Positions 1-13,429 of a stretch of DNA of 64,000 nucleotides are shown piece by piece. The stretch lies in contig JALPQD010000225.1 in NCBI GenBank assembly GCA_023101885.1, forward strand, positions 2,976,001-3,040,000, in the 5' to 3' direction. The notes under the pieces are model-generated. The model saw nothing but the letters and a program-made list of their open reading frames with translations. It was not told where the DNA came from and did not search any database. Within the stretch, counting starts at the first letter, position 1; every line of letters begins with the position of its first letter. The DNA is from Typhlomys cinereus. Lineage: Eukaryota > Chordata > Mammalia > Rodentia > Platacanthomyidae. Made by a program: the position numbers and the translations under genes.

Positions 1-165
1 ATCCTAGACCCCACGTATAGACGCCGAGCGGAAGCGGGGGCGGCCTGCGTTTCCGGTCCTGGTAGGGCGGAGCCTGTGAATCCCGGGGCAGAGTAAACAA
101 GGAGGAGGCGTCCATGCTGGTTCCCGAATTCGTCCGTGGTTCTACACACACATACACTCATACAT

Positions 166-214
<49 letters not shown>

Positions 215-249
215 CGCACAATTGAATAAATAAAAAAAAATTAAAAAAA
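1..249 (+). mobile_element. Young tRNA-derived (B2-superfamily) SINE, 5' end outside window
   Basis: The window opens inside a SINE: its tRNA head is missing and the sequence starts at the post-B-box segment (atcctagaccccacg). The body is CpG-rich and nearly identical to copies at 32.5, 41.6 and 52.8 kb. It is followed by a long CA run (about 145-216), then attgaataaataaaaaaa and an A-rich tail. Confidence 0.85.
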
Positions 250-1160
250 GACCCATTCAGAAGTAACCACTGATATCAGCCATGCTAACATCCTACAAGC
301 CACACTGATGGTATTAGATATCAGTGGAAGGTCTTGGGAACATAATGATTTGAGTCCCTTAGTAAAGATGTCCATGGAAGTAGGAAAGTGGGACTCCTCC
401 AGATGGTCAGCCTGGCACCATCTTGATCTTGACTTCTGCTCTCCAGCATTATGGTTACCAAGGCACTCAAATTGGCTAAAACATCCAGATTTAAGAAGAT
501 TTTAAAAACTGCACAGATGAAATCAGAAGGTAAGGAATACTAGACTATGAGGAAGCCAGATGGCTTAAATCACTGCATGATGACTCATTCTGTGTGGGTG
601 GGAAGGTTCATGGGGCACCTGCCCTACAGTCACCTGGAGTTTGTAATTACTTTAAGCCCCCCCCCAGGATACTACAAATAAAAAATGTTATACTTCTTAC
701 CAGGATAGAATAAATACTAAGTCTCTCATTAAAAGGGATGTGATTTTCAACATGTTTTACCTGACCCTCTGAACATTTAATGACTAAATATTTTTGTAAT
801 ATACCTATGATAAATATTAATGACTTTGTAGCCCACACTAAGCACTATATTCTTCTCTATTGCATAATGACAATAAAATAGCCTAATAACATAGCCAAGG
901 AAGTTGTCCATCTCTGGCTGAAATCATGCTTTCTCTTCATAGTCCCAGTTACATACTTTCAGGTAAAGTAAGGGTCTTGGCTCCATCATCTAAAATGGGA
1001 GCATTGTGAAAAGGCAGTAAATTATAAAAGGCTGAAGTTATCCACACTGTGGGGTGATCTACAGCATATATCAACTTAAAGACAGCAGATGCAAGGAGGT
1101 TGCTGAGGCAAGAGCCTCAGAGTGTGGCGTTTTCTATGGGTCGAGTCTAGTTTAACCCTG
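250..1160. other. Intronic sequence, nothing recognised
   Basis: AT-rich non-coding sequence downstream of the last NEK10 exon seen. Open frames here are short and show no family resemblance. No clear repeat was identified. Confidence 0.5.
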
Positions 1161-2734
1161 ATCATGTGGAAAAATTAATCTCTGCTGTCATGTCACCACT
1201 AGAAACACAGAAAAAATCTACTTGGATGTCCAAACGCAAGAATTCCAAAGAGATATAACCAGAGAAAAACCTACTGACAACATATTATTTTTGAGAGTCA
1301 ACAATGCAAAACAAAGAAATAATATTAAAAACTGTTAGGGGAAAAATTCAAGTTTACTTATAAAACATCAGAATAGTATTAGATTTGCATATGGACTCTA
1401 AAGGCCTAAAAGGCATGAAACTATTTATTTCCAAGCTGGTAGTAAATAACTGCCAACCAAATTTGTTAGACTAAGCAAAGTTATCATTTTAAATTGAAAG
1501 ATAAATAGAGACATTTCAAGACAAGCAGAATTAAAGCTCATGGTCACTAGGCTAGGACGACAGAAGATACATAAAGGAAGACTAAACACAGAGGATGAAT
1601 AAAGCACAGAAAACAATAAATTTGATGAAATATGTGGACAAAGAAGAGCTAAAAGAAAGTCATCACATCTAGCACAGTAAACTAGTAAATACTTTTGTGA
1701 TATGTGAGAAAGAAAAAAACAAATGATAATCCATCAGACCAGAAAAGCAATAAACAAAGTTATGGGAACTGTCTAACCTTTTCCAATAATAACCCTAAAC
1801 GTAAGTGGTTTTAACTTGTCAACCAGAAGACAGAGACAAGACAATTGGAATTTAAAAAAAAAAGCCAGAGAGCTAATTATCTGCTGTCTCTAAGCAAAGA
1901 TAATCACAGACTCACAATGAAGGATAGAAAACATTTTCCTGGTAAATGGAAGTCAGAAGAAAGTGTCACCGCCTGTTACAGCAACTATAAAGTAACTTTA
2001 AATTAGATAGAAGGGATAAATAAAGCTACTACATATTACAAAGGAAAACCTATGAAGGCATAAGAATTGTAAACATGAATGTATCAAAAGATTAAACTTC
2101 CAGTTTCATTAGTCAAAGGCTAATGGGACATAAAAGGGTAAGTCCTCATACAATAATAGTGAATGACCTTAATTCCCCATTGTCATCAACAAATAAATTA
2201 CACAAAGAATCAATAAATAAACTCCAGAGTTCATCTGCACCACAAATCAAATGAACCTAATGAGCATTTATAGAATATTCCATCCAATACATATGGAGTA
2301 CAAATTCTTCTCAGCAGTCCATGAATCTTTCACTAAAATAGATTAGATTTTAGTCAATAAAAGCATACTTTAAAAATAAGAAAGTATTGGAATTTCTTAT
2401 ATGAACATGGGTAGCAGTAATTTAATGGAGCATGGGTGATTTACCATCACTGAAGAAAATGACACTCCACAGGAAGATCCTGAAGCTCCCCAAAACAACT
2501 TGGACTTTTGCCTTTGCTCTTGGTTGTCCACCAGAACCTTGTGGAAAGACCTTACTGAAGAGTTCACACGCACTAATCACAGAACATGGGGAAAACAAGC
2601 TGGAACTGATTTGAAAGTTTCCTCCTTGCTGGCAAGCATTTTAGGGCCAAAAGGCACTTTGCAGGCTTCTAGAGAAAAACAATCTACATCCATGGTTTTA
2701 AAGAATAATGAAAAGTGGTATATTCCTTAATTGC

Positions 2735-2880
2735 TGCACTTAATAGGATAAGGCGGAAGGATCGCAGCAAGTATGAAACAAGCCTGGTCTATATAACAGG
2801 TAACAGAAAAATCAAGGGTCCATAGTAAAACCTGTCTCAAAAACCAAAAACAAACTAACAAATAAAAAGGCAACAACACT
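2735..2880 (+). mobile_element. B1-like (7SL-derived) SINE, degenerate
   Basis: Contains a recognisable B1 right-hand part: aggcggaaggatcgcagcaa, then a form of gcctggtctatat, then cctgtctcaaaaacc and an A-rich tail. It is diverged, so it is an old copy. Confidence 0.6.
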
Positions 2881-4373
2881 TAAGAAAGGAAGCCACAGAA
2901 ACTGCACAAATAGAGTAAAAGTGAACAACCAAATCTAAACTGCCACAATATAACTGAAGAAATCAGGAAAGAAATTTAAATTCCTACATTGAATGAAAAC
3001 AAACATACAATGGATCAGAATATTTGGGATACAGCAAAGATCATAGAAGAAGGTTTATAGCTATGAACATTTGGGGAGATGTCAAATAATTTGTGTACTT
3101 GAAATCCTTAAGAAAAAAAATAATAAAAAAAGTTAAACCAATAAAAGTTTATGGAAAGAGATCATAAAAGTCATGACAAAAATTAGTGGAATAAACTCTA
3201 AAAGAATAATACAAAAAAGGAATGAGCAGTTTGAAAAAATAGCAAAGTAGGAAAATCTAATCAGAAAAAAAAGAGAAATGACCTAACAACACAAATTAAT
3301 AAAATTATAAATCTGAAAAAGTGAAGGCTATAAGAAATACCAATGAAATTTAGTGAATCACTAGGGAATACTTGAAAACTTGTATTCCAAGAAGTTGGAG
3401 AATAAAAAAAAGGATAAATTCCTGGACACATATGTCCTACCAACATTGAAACATGTAAATACATTGACGGCAAGCAATGAACTTGGAACAATAACAGTCT
3501 CCCCCAACAAAAAAAAAAGAGATGACAAGACATAATGGGTCCATTACCAGGTTCTACCAAACCTGTACAAACAAGCTGATGAGGATACGCCTCAAACTGT
3601 TTCATGAGATAGAAAGGTAAGGCATATTATCAAGCTCATTCTATTATATCCTTATACCCAAGCCAACTAAGGTACAATAAAAACAAGAAAGGAAAACTAC
3701 AGACCATTTTCCTAATGAACATGGACATGAAAATGCGTAATAAAATATTTTCAAACCAAATTTAACAATTAATTTTCAAATTAAGAAATTCATAAAAATT
3801 ATTAATTTGGAATGTAATTCTAGAGATGCAAGAATATGTTCACATATACAAATCAGTATCTGTCATATAGCAGTAAACAGACTTATGGGCAGAAATCACA
3901 TGATTGTCTCAACAAATACAGAAAGGGTCTTTAACAAAGTTCAGCATGCCTTGAAAATAAATCTCTGAAGAAAATAGTAAGAGAAGGAACATACCTATAC
4001 ATAAAAAATAAAAGTTATATATAACAAACCTGTTATATATCAGGTGAAGAACAAATAAAACATTTCCTCTCAAATCAGGAACCAGATTGTCCACTCTTTC
4101 TGCTCTTTTAAATATAGTGCTTGAAATGAACAGCAACAAGACCAGAGAAAAATAGAAATGATAGAAATAGGAAATTAAAAAGTCAAAATGTCCCTATTTG
4201 AAGATCATCATATGGTCTTATATGATCCTAAAGGTTCTGCTAGAAAACTCAGATCTGATAAGTACTTTAAGAAAAACCAGGACATAAAATCAGTATATAA
4301 AAAAGTCACTTCTTTATACAAGTATGATTTTTCCAAGAAAGAAATCTAGGGCAAAAATTCCATTTAAAACAGC

Positions 4374-4690
4374 TTCAAAGAACTGAAGAGATAGATGACT
4401 CAGGTGTCAAGCCTTTGACTTACATGCAAAAAGATTTGAATTCAAATCCCCAGATCCCATGTAAAAATGCTAGGTATTAATGGCTGTGGCCTGCAATTAT
4501 GGCCCTGGAAGACAGAACCTGGAAAACTCCAGATAAAAGGCAATAAGGAAGAAGAGTAATTCAGAATGATCCCTGAATCTACCCTTGGGTCTCCACAGGT
4601 ACACAAACTCAAGTGCCTCTTATGCACACATGCACACACACACCTGCGTGTGCACACACAAAAAATCAAAAGAATACCTAAAAATAAACA
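4374..4690 (+). mobile_element. B2-superfamily SINE, older AT-rich subfamily
   Basis: tRNA-like head with A-box-like text (gatgactcaggtgtcaagcc) and B-box-like text (gaattcaaatccccag). The body reads atcccatgtaaaaatgc, then cctggaagacagaacctgg, then gggtctccacaggtacac, followed by a CA-rich stretch and an A-rich tail. It is inserted in the old L1. Confidence 0.8.
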
Positions 4691-5029
4691 GCCAATAAGG
4701 TGAATGATCAGCACAATGAAAACTTAAAAACACAGCAAAAAGAACAACGCTGGAGATATAATGCCTGATGTCAAACTCTACAGAGGCTTAGTAACAAAAA
4801 CAGCTTGGTAACATCACAGAAATAAACATAGATCAATGCAATCCAGAAATAAGCCCACACAGTTTCAACTAACAAAATTTTGGACAAAGACATCTGAAAC
4901 AAATGCTCTTCAACAAATGGTGTTAAAAAAATTGGACATCCTCAGGTAGATGAATGTAACTGGATCCATTTTATTATCATTTCTAAAAACAAATTCAAGA
5001 TAGATCTAAAACTTTTTTTAAGGAATCGA

Positions 5030-5171
5030 GGGAGGCACTGGGGGATGGGGAGGGAGGGGTGAGGGGAGGGGGAGCAGGGGGGTCAGGGGAGGAGGAGGGA
5101 GGGTGAGAACGGGTGTACCTACTAAGTTTGTATGAGCAGAAATAATAATAAAAAATGTTAAAAAAAAAAAA
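5030..5171 (+). mobile_element. Short 5'-truncated L1 3' end with target-site duplication
   Basis: Only the last part of the young L1 family: the G-rich tract (gggaggcactgggggatggg) through aagtttgtatgagcagaaat and an A tail. The 10-bp duplication aaggaatcga occurs at 5020-5029 and 5172-5181. The host old L1 continues on both sides, so this is a nested, later insertion. Confidence 0.9.
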
Positions 5172-6035
5172 AAGGAATCGAAACACCGATGTTACAAAAC
5201 ATAGGGGAAGCACTTCCAGGTAATTGCAAGGACTTTCTGGAAAAGACTCCAATAGAAGAAATAATTCTAAAAACTGACAAATGGAATTCCAAGACCTATA
5301 GAAACTTCTGTACAATGACAGAAACAATCAGCAAAGTAAAGAGACAGTCAGTAGAATGGGAGAAAATTTTTACTAGCTTTACAAACTATCAGGGGATCAA
5401 TGCCTAGATTCTATAAAGAACCCCAAAAACTAAATGTCAAAACAAAAAAATCAATTAATAAATGGAAAAATTAGCTGAGCAGACATTTCACAGACAAAGA
5501 AATATAGTCAATCAACATGTTCTTGAAAAAGTCATTATATAACAGATACTTACATACCCATGTTTATTGTAGCACTATTCACAATAGCCTAGTTAGGAAT
5601 TAATCTTGGTGTTCATCAACAAATGAATAAAGAAAGAAAGAAAGAAATGCGCTATGTATAAACACAATAGAGTTTTATTCAGTAGTAAAAAGTAGTAAAT
5701 GAAGTATGTTTGTGGAGAAATGTCAAAATCACTAGTCTCAGAAAGATAAACGCTACATTATATTATATAGACATGAAAGTAGGGGAACTATAAGTGGAGG
5801 AATGGGAAATGGAGGTAATGGGAGTGGAAGAAAGCAAAAATAACACCTTTTTCTTATATATTGAAATATATAATGAAAGCAGAAAAGAAAATATTTGGGG
5901 GGAAAGAAAGAAACCCATAAGTGTGGCATGAGAGATGAAGGAGGGCAGTAAGGGAATATCAGCAAAACATAATGATATATATGTATGGAAGTGTCATTAT
6001 GAAACCTATTGCTTTATATGCTACTAGAAGGGTTG

Positions 6036-6629
6036 TTTTAAATACACTGGCTCCCTTTAATTATACTACAGGGATTTGCTTTTCCTCTCAAAGGTGGTTC
6101 AGTTGATAAAGCCTTCAATGCTCAAGAAAAAATGTAAGCAAAAATATAAAAATATAAAAAATATAAAAATAGATGCAAAGGCTCACAAATCAAAGTTGAA
6201 GGAATGTAAAGACATGATTTGGCCCTTTCCCATTCATCACACTGAAGTTATTTCTGACAACCCCACTTGATGTTACTGAACTATTCCTTGGTAATATCTC
6301 TGTATATACAAGGAACAATTTACACCAGTAATGGTACAGGCAGTGTACAATTCCTTGTATTATAGGTTAACCAGCATAGACAAATATATTAATATGACGT
6401 AAAGTCTGATCCAGAAGCTTTACCAGCCTTATATACAATCTAGTATCTTATTTATGATCTCTGAGACTGTGAGAAGCATAGCAAGCAGGCTATGGGATGG
6501 ACCACCTGGCCACTAACTTAGAGAGATATTACTATTGCAAGCAGATGGAGAGGCAGCAGCACTTTGAATAAAAGTAGAAGTGGAAAAGTGTGACACACAT
6601 CCCACTGGGTCACAACAAGGAATGTTTTG
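6036..6629. other. Intronic sequence, nothing recognised
   Basis: AT-rich sequence between an old L1 and a SINE. No coding potential, splice-flanked frame or clear repeat was seen. Confidence 0.45.
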
Positions 6630-6870
6630 GGCTGGAGAAATGCCTCAGAGGTTAAGCCTTTGCCTTACAAGAAATAGGACAGTGGGCAGAAATGACTGAG
6701 TTCTGTGCTTCCAGCCTGAAAGGAAGAACCTGGGAAACAACAGAACAAAGCAATAAGAAGATAGAGCAATCTAGGATGATTCCCAAAGCCACCCATGGGC
6801 CTCCACAGACACATGTAGTATCTTTTTCCACACACACATATACACCCATGCCTATAAATGCAAAAAAAGG
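6630..6870 (+). mobile_element. B2-superfamily SINE, older subfamily
   Basis: Starts gggctggagaaatgcctcag with the tRNA-like A box. The B-box region is disrupted by a small insertion (ggacagtgggcagaaatg). The body contains agaacctgggaaacaac, gatgattcccaaagccaccc and a short CA-rich end, then A-rich sequence. Confidence 0.75.
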
Positions 6871-7229
6871 CATGTTTTACTATTGTGGCCAACTCATACC
6901 TGGTCTTGGTTTTGATCCTATTCCACCAATGAAGTCCCTGGAAACAGAATCACAGGACATTAGAAAGATTCATTCAACTAGGATTTGACAAACATTTACT
7001 GAGAATTACATTTGCAATAGGCTACATTATCAATATGAATAACAAGTACTTCCCTCAAGACACTCCCATGAGCTCAGTGAAGAGAGACATAAACATCTAA
7101 TACAGGGCAGAATAGACACTCCTACTAGCAAAAGGAGGCACCTGACCCAGCAGGGCACTTTATAAAGTTTCAAGGTGACTGTAGCTAAATTTTGGTATCC
7201 TGAATAACTTTTTGCTACACTTCTACAAT

Positions 7230-7400
7230 GATATTGTTTTCTCTTCTTTCTTTTTTTCTTTTTTGGGGGGGAACAGGCTGGTCTCATACTTGCCATGAGA
7301 ACGGTGCTAGCTTTGAACTCCTGATGCAACTGCTTCTATCTCCTCTCTAAGTACTGGGTAATATTCTAGGCATATGCTACACACCTACCTGTGATTTTTT
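7230..7400 (-). mobile_element. B1-like SINE, antisense, degenerate
   Basis: Plus strand reads like a reversed B1: a T-rich run, then ggctggtctcatacttgcc, tttgaactcctgatgc, agtactgggtaatattc and catatgctacacacc. Diverged. Confidence 0.55.
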
Positions 7401-9040
7401 TAATTAAAAGCAAATAATGTTAATTTTTACATGTGGTATTACATTTTCCATTATTTTTTCCTGTTGTCTTATGGGAAAATAAAACCCTAGAAGATGAAGT
7501 TATTTTTACATTTCTAACTGCTAAATGTTAATGTTAGGATTTCCAGTGCTATTAACATTGTTTGCTTGCCTTGTCTCAAAACTCTAGATTGTCAGAACAT
7601 TTTTAAAGTTGGTCTCAGTCCTTCTTCCCTGTGGCAGTGGCTTCATCTCTGTGAGGAATATTCATGAAAACCTTCTATCTTACTCTTACCACTATGACCT
7701 AAAGCCAATTTCTTAATCTTTTCTGCAATGACATAGAAACCTTGGCATTATAACAAGTGATTATACACTCATGTGGATGTCTCACATTCTAAAGAACACT
7801 CTGGGTATCTGTAAGGGGATGGTGTGTGTTTGCTCAAAAGGACTGGAGAGGGGAAGTCAACAGATAACATATTAAGTACAGTTGATAACTGACAGTTCTT
7901 TTGTCCAAACCTTTTCATTTCTAGCTAGCAACCCTGATACTTCCATGCAATTTTCATACCTAAGTAAAAAGTGTAACAAAATTAGCACACATCTACCTCC
8001 CACCCAACCTAAGTGCTAGAATAACACAGAATCTCTCTCACATTATTCCCTCTTTTATTCCTTTCTGACTACTTCAGCACCCAACTGAGTCAGCGCTCTG
8101 TTGCGTCCATATTTTTTTCTGTCCCAGTATCAATCCAAATTTTTAGAAATTTGAAATGTAGATGAAACTTGCTAGCCTTGGACAGTTCATAAATATGGAC
8201 ATGATCCATCCTTCACGGCTCAACAAGTGTATGTCACAGAAGGATTGAGCATGGGACAACAGTCTCAGGTGGGTGAACTTGCACTGTTCAGCATACACAA
8301 AAATGCTTTATGAATAACTGTACCCTCAGCCTTCTGGATGACTTCAGCATTGCTCAGTAAAAATATAAATGCAATTCTATAAGCAAGTCTAATTCTTTAA
8401 AAAGTTAAATGTAAAAAGTGAATAATCTTTTTAAAGCAAAAAAGAAATAAATCTTATATTTTCTTTAATCAAATATGTTTACAATATTATCACTTTGAAA
8501 GTAGTATGAACTATCTACATTTCAACTGCTCAAGTCATTCACGTGCGCACATGCCTCCATGTCCAAGATTCCAAACTCTCCTCTAGAATGCATTGATCCT
8601 TCCCACATAACACTTCTAGACCTCACCACCTTAAAGGAGATAAAAACACAACTTATGGAAAGCTTTTATCTGTGTGCATTGGGTATTAGAAAGTTTAACA
8701 ACTACATGGAGTTAGCTACACAGCAATTCTTCCTCTGAAAAATCCTGTATCTCAAACATTCACATATTAACAAATACTATATGGTGTATGATAGCTTATG
8801 GAACTCAGGTTCCCTCAACTGAACTGAGTTGCACCAGCTGATCTGCTTCCCTACATAATTCCAAATTCCTCTTTCATTAACATTAGGAAATGTTTAAGAG
8901 GGATATCATACATACATCCATTTATTTTTTTCAACAGTGATTTATTTATTTATTTCCTATAATACATAAGCCCTATTCAAGATAACAGAGTCTATAAGAT
9001 AGTATCAGTATACCAGAGGAAATAAATAGTAATTTCTCTG
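7401..9040. other. Intronic sequence, nothing recognised
   Basis: No gene-like frame or clear interspersed repeat. Fairly unique-looking intron sequence. Confidence 0.4.
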
Positions 9041-9043
9041 AAG

Positions 9044-9065
9044 TCTCTCTCTCTCACACACACAT

Positions 9066-9101
<36 letters not shown>

Positions 9102-9132
9102 GCACACATTTCACACACGCACACACACACAC
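9044..9132. repeat. (CT)n/(CA)n microsatellite
   Basis: A short CT run passes into a long CA run with scattered TG interruptions. Confidence 0.95.
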
Positions 9133-9659
9133 ATTTATAACTTCAAAACAGAAAATAGAGCATGTCTGTCATGAACAAAAATGACAGCTTTTCCTGCGCA
9201 GGCAGCTGGCTGAAATTCTGCAGAGCCTGAGGAAATTGCTGTGCACTGAAGCACATGCAATGTTTATGTCTAATGGAACATTGTGGTTCAAATGATGGGA
9301 TTTCCATAATATCTCTAGCTGGAAACGGAGATGATTTAATACAAAGAGAATGTTCCTGACATATTTTGTGGCAAAAAAAAAAAACTTAAAATACTGAAGA
9401 CCATGTCCTGTGAAATATTTTAAAATGGTCACAAACAGCACTTCAGGCTGTTCAGCAATGTGAGAAGTAAAAGGCTGAAGGGATTCTAAAGATCATCAGA
9501 TCATCAGCACCGGACATCCTCAGATCAACAGAGCATGACTTTATCCACAACTCAGAAGCCTGGAAAGACCAAAGTGCTGAGTATGTTAGATCCTAACTTT
9601 ACTCACACAACTAACCAGTAAGGCAGAAAATACAGTATGAGATTTGTGCTGTGCATGCC

Positions 9660-9661
<2 letters not shown>
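9133..9661. other. Intronic sequence between two microsatellites
   Basis: Contains a 90-codon minus-strand open frame with a poly-Phe stretch from an A run. No family resemblance, so it is treated as non-coding. Confidence 0.4.
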
Positions 9662-9714
<53 letters not shown>

Positions 9715-9729
9715 GTGTGTGTGTGTGTG
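9662..9729. repeat. (GT)n microsatellite
   Basis: Nearly pure GT dinucleotides with ATGT and GAGT interruptions near the right end. Confidence 0.97.
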
Positions 9730-10019
9730 CTAACACTTCACACACATGCATCCCATAGTAGATATATTGAGTTAGACAGCAGGGAGGTGTAAGCCCTCAG
9801 CTTCCACCTTGCTTGAGATTAAGTCTCTCTTTCTTGTTGTTTGCTACTGTGTTTATCCAGGCTAGCTGGACTGCCTGCAAGTTTCTGAGCATTCTCTTAA
9901 CTCTGCCATCCATCTTGAACAGAACACTGGGTTTTGAGAATTTGAAAACAGGTCCTCATACTTGTTCAAAAGCATTTTACTCCCGATCTAACTCTCCAAC
10001 CCTGAGATTTATGATTTTT

Positions 10020-10335
10020 AAAATATTATTTTGTTTTTATGAGGGGGGAAGAGAGAGAGAGAAAGACAGAGAGACAGAGAAAAAGACAGGAGAGAGAGAG
10101 AGAAAGAGAGGGAGGGAGAGAGAGAGAAAGAGAGGGAGGGAGAGAGAGAGAAAGACAGGGAGGGAGAGAGAGGGAGGGAGAGGGAGGGAGAGAGAGAGAG
10201 AGAGAGTGCCATAGCACATGTGTGCAGGACACAGCAACTTTCAGAATTCAGCTTTCTCATTCCAAGTGGATTTCCAGGGATCAAACTTAGGTCACCAGGT
10301 TTGAAAGCTTCCACCTTCACCTGCTTCTCCATCTC
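10020..10335 (-). mobile_element. B3-like SINE, antisense, with expanded (GA)n tail
   Basis: Read on the minus strand, a tRNA-like head (ggagaagcaggtgaaggtgg, then a form of gacctaagtttgatccctgg) leads to ggaaatccacttgg, tcctgcacacatgtgctatg and a long CT-rich tail. On the plus strand that tail is the AG repeat at 10048-10206. This is the layout of rodent B3-type SINEs. Long low-complexity frames across the repeat are not genes. Confidence 0.65.
10048..10206. repeat. (GA)n-rich low-complexity tract
   Basis: Purine-only tract of GA, GGGA and GAAA units, probably grown from the tail of the antisense SINE. Confidence 0.9.
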
Positions 10336-11560
10336 ATAATCCTATTTTGTGTCTTTTTAAAAAGACTTTTCATGGAATTAATTCAAGCACATTGTGAATT
10401 GCTTGGGTAATTATTTTGTCAGAAAAGTGTGAATTACTTGGATAATTATTTTGTCATTAAAGTCCTGGCCATGAAAGAGATAATGTTCTAGAATTTTATC
10501 CATCAAAGAAATCTTTGAAATGAAAAGCTTGGCTTTCAATATTAAGAAAGTACCTTTCAAGGTCACCACAACACAACATATAAGCTAACTAGAATTTTAG
10601 TGCATGAAGTCTTAGTGACATTTGTAACCCTGCTCAGTGTGACAGGCAACATTAGGGAAGTCGGGCGCTCAAGTTCAGTCATCCACTGCATTTTTCACAG
10701 AGTTTGCAGCATCATGAGAAAAAGGCACCAGACTGCTGCTTCCTCTCACATTGCAGTGATTTTAGAAAGCAAATAAACAATAGCTGGGATAATTAGAACT
10801 GACGCAGGAAAAGGAGGGGTCACAGTAACAGCACGACAGCACAGTGCTGTTTCTTGCTTCTGTGCGGTTGTAGGCTGGACACTCATAGACAGGCAGCTTG
10901 ATCCTTCAGAAAATGGCCAAGCAGCATTCATTCAGCATAAGCACACTCGACCCAGGTTACAAGTACGTGGCAGTGGGGACATTGATCAAAATTAAAAGTT
11001 CGAGATGTCTGATCAGAGGAAGGAATCAGATGTCCCGAGATCACCCAGGAGTCTTGATCACATGTGTGATGTTGGCTGGGTTACCAGCACCCACATTCAT
11101 CTCTATACACAGAATCTGGAGTCAGGAACATATCTCTAATAAAATTATGCTCACACCAGCTTATCAAAGAAGGTGTGAGCCGCAGGCATCTCCAACACTA
11201 AAAACATCTGATGTGCAAACCAGCCAGTCAACTATGTCCTGTTTCCTTGGCAACAGAAGGCAAGTAGGCAAGGAGAATTCTTGTTGCCTAGGCAGCAGAA
11301 TCATTAAAAATAAGAGCCTTACTCTGTGACTATGTCAAAATCTGTATAGATTCAAGGCAATGAGCAAAATTTCAGAACTGTACAGTGGGAAACTCAGATT
11401 AGCAGAGATAGGGTGAGGTCCCAGGACTCTGCCTGACATTGCTTTCCTCTGCTGCACCATCCCTGCAGTTGAGCCAGAGAATGCAGGGAGTGCTACTATT
11501 TGTCTCAGTATATGTAGCAATATCTAATAAGTAACATAGAGCAAAACACAGACCCTATGA
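10336..11560. other. Intronic sequence, nothing recognised
   Basis: Contains a 143-codon plus-strand frame at 10898-11329 that resembles no family I know and has no splice context. Left unannotated as a gene. Confidence 0.4.
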
Positions 11561-12905
11561 GCATCATAAGTGTTGAAATGCAACATTAACAGGTAGAAGA
11601 ATAACATCCCTTCAAGGAAGAAGTACCCAGTGACTTCAAATAGAATTTCAATAGATATCTACCCATCCTAAAAAGCAGTATACACAAATAGAAACTCTAA
11701 ATCATCTAGTAGACATAAGCAAAATAACAACATAAATCAAAGAAAATAAGCAACAACCTAAATCTGAATCCCCACATGACATCAGAAAAAAAAAAAAAAA
11801 AACAGAAAAAAACAAAAGTGCCAAGAAAACATGTCTCTTCCCCAAATCACCAATTCCAAGGCCTCAGCTACTATAAAGGATATATCTGGGAGGTATCCAA
11901 GACAGCAATAATCAAGCAATGAATTCCAAAGACTAATTATAAATATATTCAAACAGTTCCAAGAGAACATAGATAAATGCCTAAACAAATAGGAAGAACA
12001 TGGTAAAATCAGGAAAGAAAAACACACAAAAAAGACACAATTAAAATAAGAGTAAAGGGCCTGAAAAAAATCTAAAAATACTGAAGAAAACTCAAAGAGA
12101 TCTGCAGAAAAACATAGAAACACTGAAAAACTCAGAATGAAACACTGGAAATAAAAATTCAAAATATGCAATACTAAATTTAATATAATGTCTCAAAATA
12201 AAACTGATCATGTAGAAGACAAAGACTTAGAACGTGAAGACAAGACAGGAGAAGTTAATAAGTCAACAAGAGAAACTGATATATTGAAAAACATGATTGA
12301 ATAAAGCACATAGGAACTCTGGGACTCTATCAAAAGGCCTAATATATGAATCATGGGTGTCCCAGAATCAAAAACACAAGAGGAAGACACAAGAGAAAGA
12401 TCCATCATGCCTGATTAATGAGATAATAGAGGAAATAAAACACAGCATATGATAGGCTACACACTAAGTATGTGCATTAAAGACAAGATCTTAAGAACTA
12501 CAAGGCAAAAGGAACAAAACACATACAGAGGGCAAACCCATCAAAATAACAATTGACTTTTCAATATAAACTATAAAATTCAGAAGGACTTAGAGAGACA
12601 TAATACAAATTATGAATGAACGCAAATGCCAACCCAGACTACTATATCCACCAAAACTGCCAGTCATAATAGGTGAAAGAAAAATATTCCATGACAGAAA
12701 GAAGTTAAAAGACTATAAAGTTTAGAGCCTGTAGAGTTTGTAGAGAGAATCCTGGAAGGAATGTACAACATGGAAAAGAAGACAAACATAGCAAAGAAAC
12801 TAGTGAATAAATGCCAGTACAAGAACCGAATGAGGGACTAATAATGCAAACAGCATAGGATCAGCAAAATGTCAGGAACCACTAAACACCTTTCAGTAAT
12901 AACCT

Positions 12906-13038
12906 TAAATAAGGGAGAGGGGGAAGAAAGGGGGAAATTGGGGAAGGAGTAAGGGGATCTAGGGAGGAGTGGAGGGAGTGAGGGGAATGGGGTACTTATC
13001 AAGTTTGTATGAGTGGAAAAAATAAATAAAAAAAAAAA
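12906..13038 (+). mobile_element. Short L1 3' tail inserted in the ORF2 start of an older L1
   Basis: G-rich purine tract followed by caagtttgtatgagtggaaa and an A-rich tail, as in the ends of the younger L1 copies. Host L1 text breaks at ataaccttaaat and resumes at atcaatggctcc. No convincing target-site duplication is visible. Confidence 0.75.
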
Positions 13039-13429
13039 TCAATGGCTCCACTCCCCAATCAAGAGACACAGTCTACAGCTTGAATCAAACACCATGACCC
13101 CTTCAAATTTCTGCCTCCAAGAAATACACTTCACCATGAAAGCTAGACACTTTCTCAGGGTGAACAGATAATCGAAGGTACTACAAGAAAAAGGAAAAAG
13201 AAAAAAAGCAGAAGTCACCATCTTAATATCAGCCAAAATAGATTCCAAACTAAAGTAAACCACAAGAGATAAAAATGAGTGCTCCCTAATAGTTGAGGGA
13301 ACAATACAGCAGAAGGGTACTAAAATCCTAAACATATATGCACCAAACACAGTAGCACCCAAATTCATCAAACGAATACTACAGGAGGCAAAATAACCAA
13401 ATTCTGTTGCAATCGACCATATGGTTGGT

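Larger units (their letters stand above)
1180..6035 (+). mobile_element. Old, heavily decayed L1 (ORF1/ORF2 remains), interrupted
   Basis: Scattered plus-strand matches follow the order of L1. ORF2 start-like text (aataaccctaaacgtaagtgg) lies at about 1785. Endonuclease-like text lies at 2200-2360, the region before the reverse transcriptase at 3250-3600, and reverse-transcriptase text resembling NYRPISLMN at 3650-3770. ORF2 C-terminal text is at 4730-5620, and a purine-rich 3' UTR runs to about 6035. No long frame survives. It is interrupted by a B1-like SINE, a B2-superfamily SINE and a short L1 tail. The stretch at 2400-2730 is not clearly L1. Boundaries are approximate. Confidence 0.7.

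Noticed and set aside
10018..10332. Overlapping long frames on both strands rich in Arg/Glu or Ser/Leu
   Set aside because: They are translations of a GA/CT repeat inside an antisense SINE.
10898..11329. 143-codon plus-strand frame as a gene
   Set aside because: No family resemblance, no splice context, and low-information composition.
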